A stretch of 64,000 bases of DNA, from assembly GCA_050289485.1 (NCBI GenBank), contig JBNKFV010000020.1:62001-126000 (forward strand). The letters are read 5' to 3'. The notes below the pieces were generated by a model. It did not search any database. It worked only from the letters and a program-made list of their open reading frames with translations, and was not told where the DNA came from. Origin of the DNA: JBNKFV01 sp050289485. Its GTDB lineage: Bacteria; Pseudomonadota; Gammaproteobacteria; Pseudomonadales; Cellvibrionaceae. A program made the position numbers and the translations under genes. Below, piece after piece: positions 59,339 to 64,000 of this stretch; position 1 is the stretch's first letter, and each line of letters opens with the position of its first letter.

Positions 59339-59653
59339 GATGAGCTCCGTTTGAGTATGGGCAAAAACTGTTCTTAGCAACGATAACCGTGGGTGAATGC
59401 ATAGGCTTGGCCTGGTTGGGCTTTGCCGGTTTGTCTGGCGCGGTAACGCCATTTTTCGCTGTGCACTGGCTTGTGGCCTGGCACCCTGCCTGCTGCTACC
59501 GTGAGTTGGCTCAGCAATGTGGTTATCAATGAGGGCTATTATAGGGAGATTGATTTGGCAGTTTATTGCAAAAATTGCTCTTGTTTTTAATGGTTGGCAA
59601 CTTTATGCTCTATTCTTTCCTTTTGTTGGAACGTTATAGCTGGGAAGGTTGTT
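59339..59653. promoter_or_regulatory. leuA/lrp divergent promoter region
   Basis: About 315 bp. A TATAAT for leuA is seen on the minus strand at 59538-59543, which would give a leader of roughly 190 nt. I looked for a leucine-rich leader peptide in that stretch and found none, so classical attenuation is not supported. A GGAAGG site precedes the TTG start of the Lrp gene. Confidence 0.4.
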
Positions 59654-60124
59654 TTGCCTATTGAACTTGATCGTTACGATCGTCATATTCTCGAACTGCT
59701 GCAGAAAAACGGCCGCATGACTAATCAAGAGTTGGCTGATGCCATCAATTTGTCGCCATCGCCCTGTTTACGGCGGGTGCGGCGGTTGGAAGAGGCCGGT
59801 TTGATCGATGGTTACGTGGCGTTACTGAAGGCGCGGGAGCTGGGGTTAACGTTGATGGCGTTTATTCAGATTGTGATGGATAAACATACCCCGGAGCGGT
59901 TTGAGAAGTTTGAGGAAACTATTCGCTCGTTTCCTGAGGTGCTTGAGTGCCACTTGATTACCGGGCAATCGGCCGACTACCTGTTAAAAGTGATTGTTAA
60001 GGATATGGACAATTACCAGCAGTTTCTCCTTCAGAAACTTACCCGTATCGAAGGGGTGAGCGGGGTGCATTCGTCGTTCGTACTGAAGTCGCCTCTCAAT
60101 ACTACGGCCTTGCCGCTGGGGTAG
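59654..60124 (+). CDS. Lrp/AsnC family transcriptional regulator
   Basis: 157 residues from a TTG (MPIELDRYDRHILELLQKNG) behind GGAAGG; an upstream TTG at 59594 would add 20 unrelated residues. Helix-turn-helix: MTNQELADAINLSPSPCLRR then VRRLEEAGLI (residues about 22-52). The RAM effector domain follows with VLECHLITGQSADYLLKVIV. Such proteins sense amino acids, commonly leucine or branched-chain derivatives. Divergent placement next to leuA suggests leuA as a target. Confidence 0.9.
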   Translation: MPIELDRYDRHILELLQKNGRMTNQELADAINLSPSPCLRRVRRLEEAGLIDGYVALLKARELGLTLMAFIQIVMDKHTPERFEKFEETIRSFPEVLECHLITGQSADYLLKVIVKDMDNYQQFLLQKLTRIEGVSGVHSSFVLKSPLNTTALPLG

Positions 60125-60131
60125 GCTCTCG

Positions 60132-61361
60132 ATGCTTAACTATCTCTGGCTGGCTTTTTTTCTGCTTGCGTTTATCAGTGCATTGGCGCAGTGGGTGTTT
60201 CTGGGCAATCATGAGATTTTCAGCACCCTGGTGACCGCACTGTTTGATATGTCGAAACTGGCTTTCGATATTGCGTTGGGTCTCGTCGGTATTCTTACCT
60301 TATGGATGGGCATTCTTAAAATTGGCGAACGGGCCGGCTTGGTGGAAAAACTGTCGCGGTTGTTGTCACCGTTGTTTGCTCATCTTATGCCGGAAGTGCC
60401 CCGTAACCATCCTGCGTTGGGGCATATCTCTATGAATTTTGCCGCTAATATTTTGGGGCTGGATAACGCCGCCACACCCATTGGCATCAAGGCAATGCAA
60501 AGTCTGCAGAGTATTAATCCTAAACCGGATACGGCTTCCAATGCGCAAATTCTGTTTCTGGTGCTGAATACCTCGTCGCTTACCCTGTTTCCCATCACCA
60601 TTATCATGTACCGGGCCCAGCAGGGGGCGGCTGATCCTTCCAGCGTGTTTCTGCCTATCTTATTGGCTACCAGTGCATCGAGCTTGGTGGGATTGTTGAT
60701 GGTGGCATGGGTGCAAAAACTACACGTGATGAATCGAGTAGTGCTGGGATATTTGGGTGGGATTTTTGCTATGTTGGCTGCGCTCATTGGCTACCTTAGC
60801 CAGCTGCCCCCGCCTGAATTGGCAGAGGTATCGTCACTGATCGCCAACTTTCTGCTGTTCTCCACTATTATCGGTTTTATGCTGGTGGCTATGATCAAAA
60901 AAGTGAATGTGTACGAAAGCTTTATTGACGGTGCTAAAGATGGTTTTCAGCTGGCTATCACTATACTGCCGTATTTATTGGCTATGCTGGTAGCTATTGG
61001 TGTGTTTCGCGCTAGTGGCATGCTGGATTACCTGTTATCAGCGATGCGTTGGTTGTTTTCAGGGTTTGGCTTCGATACTCGCTTTGTTGACGCCATGCCT
61101 ACTGCACTGATGAAACCCTTAAGTGGTTCTGGCGCCCGTGCCATGATGCTCGAAACCATGAATACACAGGGCGTAGACTCTTTTGCCGCACGGGTAGCAG
61201 CCGTTGTGCAGGGTAGTACGGAAACCACATTTTACGTGCTGGCAGTGTACTTTGGGGCTGTGGGTATTAAAAAGGTTCGCCATGCAGCCGCCTGCGGCTT
61301 ATTTGCCGATATCGTAGGTATATGCACCGGTATTGTGGTGAGTTACTGGTTTTTTGGTTAA
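60132..61361 (+). CDS. Nucleoside-recognition domain membrane protein (SpmA-SpmB-like fusion)
   Basis: 409 residues, about ten membrane helices in two gate-type halves. N-terminal half (SpmA-like): IALGLVGILTLWMGILKIGE, NHPALGHISMNFAANILGLD and NAATPIGIKAMQSLQ. C-terminal half (SpmB-like): GAKDGFQLAITILPYLLAML and PLSGSGARAMMLE, then VVQGSTETTFYVLAVYFGAV. In firmicutes these are two spore-maturation proteins; the fused form is found in non-sporulating bacteria, where the transported molecule is unknown. It starts 7 bp after the Lrp gene, so the regulator and this putative transporter probably form an operon. Confidence 0.9.
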   Translation: MLNYLWLAFFLLAFISALAQWVFLGNHEIFSTLVTALFDMSKLAFDIALGLVGILTLWMGILKIGERAGLVEKLSRLLSPLFAHLMPEVPRNHPALGHISMNFAANILGLDNAATPIGIKAMQSLQSINPKPDTASNAQILFLVLNTSSLTLFPITIIMYRAQQGAADPSSVFLPILLATSASSLVGLLMVAWVQKLHVMNRVVLGYLGGIFAMLAALIGYLSQLPPPELAEVSSLIANFLLFSTIIGFMLVAMIKKVNVYESFIDGAKDGFQLAITILPYLLAMLVAIGVFRASGMLDYLLSAMRWLFSGFGFDTRFVDAMPTALMKPLSGSGARAMMLETMNTQGVDSFAARVAAVVQGSTETTFYVLAVYFGAVGIKKVRHAAACGLFADIVGICTGIVVSYWFFG

Positions 61362-61406
61362 GTCTGCAAGGTGATTCCTGGAGATAAGAACGATGTGGAG
61401 GATATT

Positions 61407-62216
61407 GTGCAACGACAAGATATTTTAATAACAGCCGAGCAGCTACAGGCAGAAATGGGCGTAAAGCCTATCAAACTGTTTGATGCGAGTTTTGTGATGA
61501 ATCAGGTTGCTGGTCAGCCGTCGGCTTTTGATACCTATGTAAAAGGGCATATACCTGGTGCTGCATTTTTTGACCATTTACAGATTTCTGATGGCAATAG
61601 CCAGTACCTTTTCGCACTCCTGGAAGACAGTGCATTAGAAAAGGTGTTGGGCAATATGGGTGTCGACAATGCGTCTGATATCGTGGTTTACGCCACCGGT
61701 GATATTCCGTGGGCAACCCGCGCTTGGTGGGTTTTACGCTATGCTGGCTGCAACCGGGTGCGCATACTTGATGGCGGCTTAAGTGCCTGGGTTGCTGTTG
61801 GTGGCGAGCTTGAGCAAGGCATTAAAATGCATGCGCCTGCTGTTTTTGTGTTAGCGCCGCGCAAGGATATGTTTGCCGACAAAAGCGAGGTGTTGGCAGC
61901 TATAGAAGATGGGCAGGTGTGCACGCTGAATGCACTGCCCCAAGCGTCTTATGCGGCTAATCATATTAAGGGCTCGGAAAACCTGCCTTGCGGCAGTCTG
62001 TGGCAGGGTGGCGGTAGCTTTTTACCCGATGCTGTACTGTCAGAGCAGTTAAAACCCTACGCAGATAATAAGCGGGTGTTGAGCTATTGTGGTGGGGGTA
62101 TTGCTGCCACATCGAATGCGGTAGCGTGCTTGTTAGCGGGCTATCCTAATGTAGCAGTATACGACGGCTCTATGTCGGAGTGGACGGGCGAGCAATTACC
62201 TATATCGTCATTGTAG
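61407..62216 (+). CDS. Sulfurtransferase with two rhodanese domains
   Basis: About 269 residues from a GTG at 61407 with GGAGG 5 bp upstream; a GTG at 61371 would add 12 residues. N-terminal rhodanese domain lacking the Cys (LFDASFVMNQV, VKGHIPGAAFFDH), and C-terminal catalytic domain with the active Cys 228 in LSYCGGGIAATSNA. The CGGGI loop differs from the CRxGx[R/T] loop of thiosulfate rhodanese and the CGSGVTA loop of mercaptopyruvate sulfurtransferases, so the sulfur donor is not certain. 45 bp after the SpmA-SpmB-like gene. Confidence 0.88.
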   Translation: MQRQDILITAEQLQAEMGVKPIKLFDASFVMNQVAGQPSAFDTYVKGHIPGAAFFDHLQISDGNSQYLFALLEDSALEKVLGNMGVDNASDIVVYATGDIPWATRAWWVLRYAGCNRVRILDGGLSAWVAVGGELEQGIKMHAPAVFVLAPRKDMFADKSEVLAAIEDGQVCTLNALPQASYAANHIKGSENLPCGSLWQGGGSFLPDAVLSEQLKPYADNKRVLSYCGGGIAATSNAVACLLAGYPNVAVYDGSMSEWTGEQLPISSL

Positions 62217-62265
62217 ACAGGCCCTAGGTTAAGTACATTGAAGGTGGTGTTTAGCGTACGACACT

Positions 62266-62424
62266 ATTAACCCGGCTAACCCGGCAACAAAATAGGTCTC
62301 CTGATTTTTTGTTGCACGCTTTGGGAAGATCGGAGGAATTGTACGAAATCCCCTGTATTTTCGATGTTTAGATCGACCTGCGGCCAATGACATGCAGTCT
62401 TATCGTGAGACTGCCAACTATTAA
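62266..62424 (+). repeat. Structured intergenic repeat, copy C
   Basis: 159 bp member, starting ATTAACCCGG. The left hairpin is CAACAAAA (62285-62292) with TTTTGTTG (62307-62314), shortened from the 11 bp stem of copies A and B; the loop word GTCTCCT is identical to copy A. Inner words CCTGTATTTTC and CCTGCGGCCAATG match copy B. The 3' hairpin is degraded (GCCAACTATTAA), so this is the least intact full-length copy. It ends about 18 bp upstream of the start of the secreted charged protein. Confidence 0.7.
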
Positions 62425-62442
62425 AAATGAATGAGGCGACTC

Positions 62443-62844
62443 ATGAAAAAGATCACAGATACTTACCAAAATATTGCTGGAGTTACCGCTTTGAGCGTGG
62501 TTTTACTGGCATCTGCTGGCGCTTGGGCGGAGAAGCCAGACAATGAGGCAGCGGGAAAGGCTAAAGCCGAGATGATGAAGGAGAAAGCCAAAAAACATGC
62601 TGATATGGCGGGTGACCATCGCGATATGGACATGGACCGTGATCACGCCATGACGCATGAGAAAGACGAAGAAAAGCTTAAAAACAAGCACAAAGATGGC
62701 ATGGAAGATAAAGAGGCTGCAGGCTTGGAAAAACAAAAGGCGAAAAAGTCTGAGCAAATGCAAAAAGAAGCTGGCAAAGGTAGCGAGCAAGGGCAGGCTG
62801 CCCGTGAAGAACATAGTAAAAAATGGTGGAAGTTCTGGGAGTAG
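62443..62844 (+). CDS. Secreted, highly charged Lys/Glu/Met-rich protein
   Basis: 133 residues from ATG 62443, which has a GAGG site inside the upstream in-frame ATG context (62431). Signal peptide: VTALSVVLLASAGAWA, cut before EKPDNE. The mature chain of about 105 residues is nearly all Lys, Glu, Asp, Met, His, Ala and Gln, with a HRDMDMDRDHAMTHEKDE stretch that could bind metal, and ends SKKWWKFWE. No globular domain recognised; an unstructured or coiled periplasmic protein is likely. Confidence 0.75.
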   Translation: MKKITDTYQNIAGVTALSVVLLASAGAWAEKPDNEAAGKAKAEMMKEKAKKHADMAGDHRDMDMDRDHAMTHEKDEEKLKNKHKDGMEDKEAAGLEKQKAKKSEQMQKEAGKGSEQGQAAREEHSKKWWKFWE

Positions 62845-63230
62845 CCTGCACTGGCCAAAATCCAAGGGGGTAAGGCCCTTTTGGCTGGCTAAAATAGAGT
62901 GTTATATTGGTTACACTGAGATTGCCGCGCTTTTGTTGTTGATCGCTTCGTGCTTATCTCGTTGATAGATTATTCATGGAAAGTTGGTACTATTTGCTTA
63001 AAATTGCTTGCCCTCATCTCCAACTTTTAATACTTTTAATACGCAAAACAACAGGCAAACCTTGCTTTGGTTTAAATGTCGAGCGGATGCGTATTTATTA
63101 AGCTGTGGCAAATTGGGTCGGCTATACTGGTAACTTAGTGGTACTTGATACAGCGATATTGCCAAATAGTAGCTCCCCTAAATTGGACTTGTTTGCCCTT
63201 CGATCATGTAATTCTGAGGCCGGTATTTGT
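62845..63230. other. Intergenic region upstream of the second TonB receptor
   Basis: 386 bp, AT-rich in its middle (CTTTTAATACTTTTAATACG near 63023-63042, a short direct repeat). I searched by eye for a cobalamin or other riboswitch and a Fur box and found neither. A GAGG precedes the receptor ATG by about 11 bp. Confidence 0.4.
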
Positions 63231-64000
63231 ATGAAGCACAAGTTTGCTCTCTGTGTGTGTTTGAGTGCTTTGATTTCTGCGGGCTCTGTACAAGGTGCAG
63301 CTGAATCCTCTATAGATGTAACAGCGCTGTCGATCGAGCAGCTGTTGAATACCGATTTTATTCCCGCCAGCCGTATCGCTCAGCAAATCAGTGATGCGCC
63401 TTCTGCTGTATCTGTGGTTACCGCAAACGATATTAAAAACTACGGCTATCGCACCCTGGCAGACGTGCTCAATAGTATGCGCGGTTTGTATGTAACCCGT
63501 TCTTTTGACTACGAATACCTGGGCGGGCGCAGCTTTGGTGTGCCGGGGGATTATGCCGGCCGCATTATGCTGGTGATAGACGGCGTGGTTGCCAATGAAA
63601 ACGTGTACGATCAGGTTTTTTTGGGGGAAGACGCTTATCTTGATATTGACATGATTGACCGAGTTGAATTTGTGCCGGGGCCGGGTTCAACGACTTATGG
63701 TAATAGTGCTTTTCTGGGTAGCGTGCACGTGACCACGAAAAGTGGTGGCGATCTTAATGGTGTAGAGGTAGAAGCTGATTTTGGTAGCCATTCGAGCCAG
63801 CGGAAGCGTATCTCTTACGGTAAGCAGTTCGATAACGATGTGGAGGTGCTTTTATCTGCCTCTCGCTATGAAGACGATGGGGTTCATGTATTGTTTCCAG
63901 CACTTGACGGCTGGGAGCCTGCTTCTGGCGACCCATATAGTAATCAGACGGTAGGCCCGTTTAAGAAGAATAAAAATGACCGATTGTTTCTTAAAGGCCG
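63231..64000 (+). CDS. TonB-dependent receptor, N-terminal part only
   Basis: Runs off the right edge after 256 codons. Signal peptide MKHKFALCVCLSALISAGSV, cut after QGA. The plug domain follows: IEQLLNTDFIPASRIAQQIS, the typical DAPSAVSVVTANDIKNYGYR (near 63-82), TLADVLNSMRGLYVTRS, IMLVIDGVVANENVYDQVF and the VEFVPGPGSTTYGNSAFLGS signature. It resembles receptors of the vitamin B12/colicin I type in this plug, but the ligand cannot be told without the barrel. Confidence 0.9.
   Translation, partial: MKHKFALCVCLSALISAGSVQGAAESSIDVTALSIEQLLNTDFIPASRIAQQISDAPSAVSVVTANDIKNYGYRTLADVLNSMRGLYVTRSFDYEYLGGRSFGVPGDYAGRIMLVIDGVVANENVYDQVFLGEDAYLDIDMIDRVEFVPGPGSTTYGNSAFLGSVHVTTKSGGDLNGVEVEADFGSHSSQRKRISYGKQFDNDVEVLLSASRYEDDGVHVLFPALDGWEPASGDPYSNQTVGPFKKNKNDRLFLKG

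Noticed and set aside
59339..59540. Leucine leader peptide for leuA
   Set aside because: The roughly 190 nt leader was read for a short frame with clustered leucine codons and for a terminator hairpin; neither is present.
62845..63230. Cobalamin riboswitch ahead of the second TonB receptor
   Set aside because: The plug recalls B12 receptors, but no B12-box-like sequence or matching fold was found in the leader.

Overview
The window looks like chromosome from a free-living, probably marine gammaproteobacterium of the Pseudomonas/Cellvibrio side of the class. The grounds are gene content and order: a dxs-ispA-xseB block, a polar-motor pair of the sodium type (pomA/pomB), a complete rnfABCDGE operon, the metG/apbC divergent pair, dcd, fpr with a divergent LysR gene, leuA with a divergent Lrp gene, and TonB-dependent receptors. 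Several products fit a sodium-based economy (PomAB motor, Rnf pump, alanine:sodium-type symporter). I cannot name the genus. I see no rRNA, tRNA or CRISPR array.

Region by region: (1) 1-5402, isoprenoid precursor genes on the minus strand (dxs runs off the left edge) facing pomA-pomB-PilZ on the plus strand. (2) 5403-18210, an unexplained 650 bp gap, a lone HNH protein, tatD, a natural CsdA-CsdE fusion converging on tcdA, NAD-malic enzyme, and rnfABCDGE. (3) metG and apbC at 18211-21538. (4) 21548-49177, about 28 kb of accessory genes that separate apbC from dcd, which are neighbours in Pseudomonas. This block carries orphan periplasmic binding proteins, a TSUP transporter, an AT-rich membrane XRE regulator, decayed mobile DNA, a beta-oxidation and CoA-transfer cluster with a tripartite tricarboxylate transporter, and a TonB receptor - GH3 - alpha/beta hydrolase - lipo-cupin group. 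(5) 49397-62216, core genes again: dcd, a zinc-ribbon membrane protein, arfB, fpr/LysR, a BaiN-type flavoprotein, a PLP amino-acid decarboxylase, an alanine symporter, leuA/lrp, an SpmA-SpmB-like protein and a sulfurtransferase. (6) 62266-64000, a repeat copy, a secreted Lys/Glu/Met-rich protein and the start of another TonB-dependent receptor that runs off the right edge.

How the genes may work together: the accessory block reads as a nutrient-acquisition region. The 28-41 kb part has everything needed to import a carboxylate (TctABC), activate it (CaiB-type CoA transferase and an NDP-forming acyl-CoA synthetase) and take it through beta-oxidation (two enoyl-CoA hydratases, a FadB-like protein, a PcaF-like thiolase). 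The 41.9-48.1 kb part looks like an outer-membrane uptake system with a lipid-anchored glycosidase and an esterase-like hydrolase, so the ligand may be an esterified glycoside. The substrates are inferences.

The most unusual non-coding signal is a dispersed, structured intergenic repeat at 22537-22705, 40297-40486 and 62266-62424, with its terminal hairpin alone at 48080-48111. The 5' stem differs between copies by paired, compensatory changes, and in two copies the outer arm of the 3' hairpin supplies the stop codon of the adjoining gene. A separate MITE-like element at 22775-22922 also supplies a stop codon.
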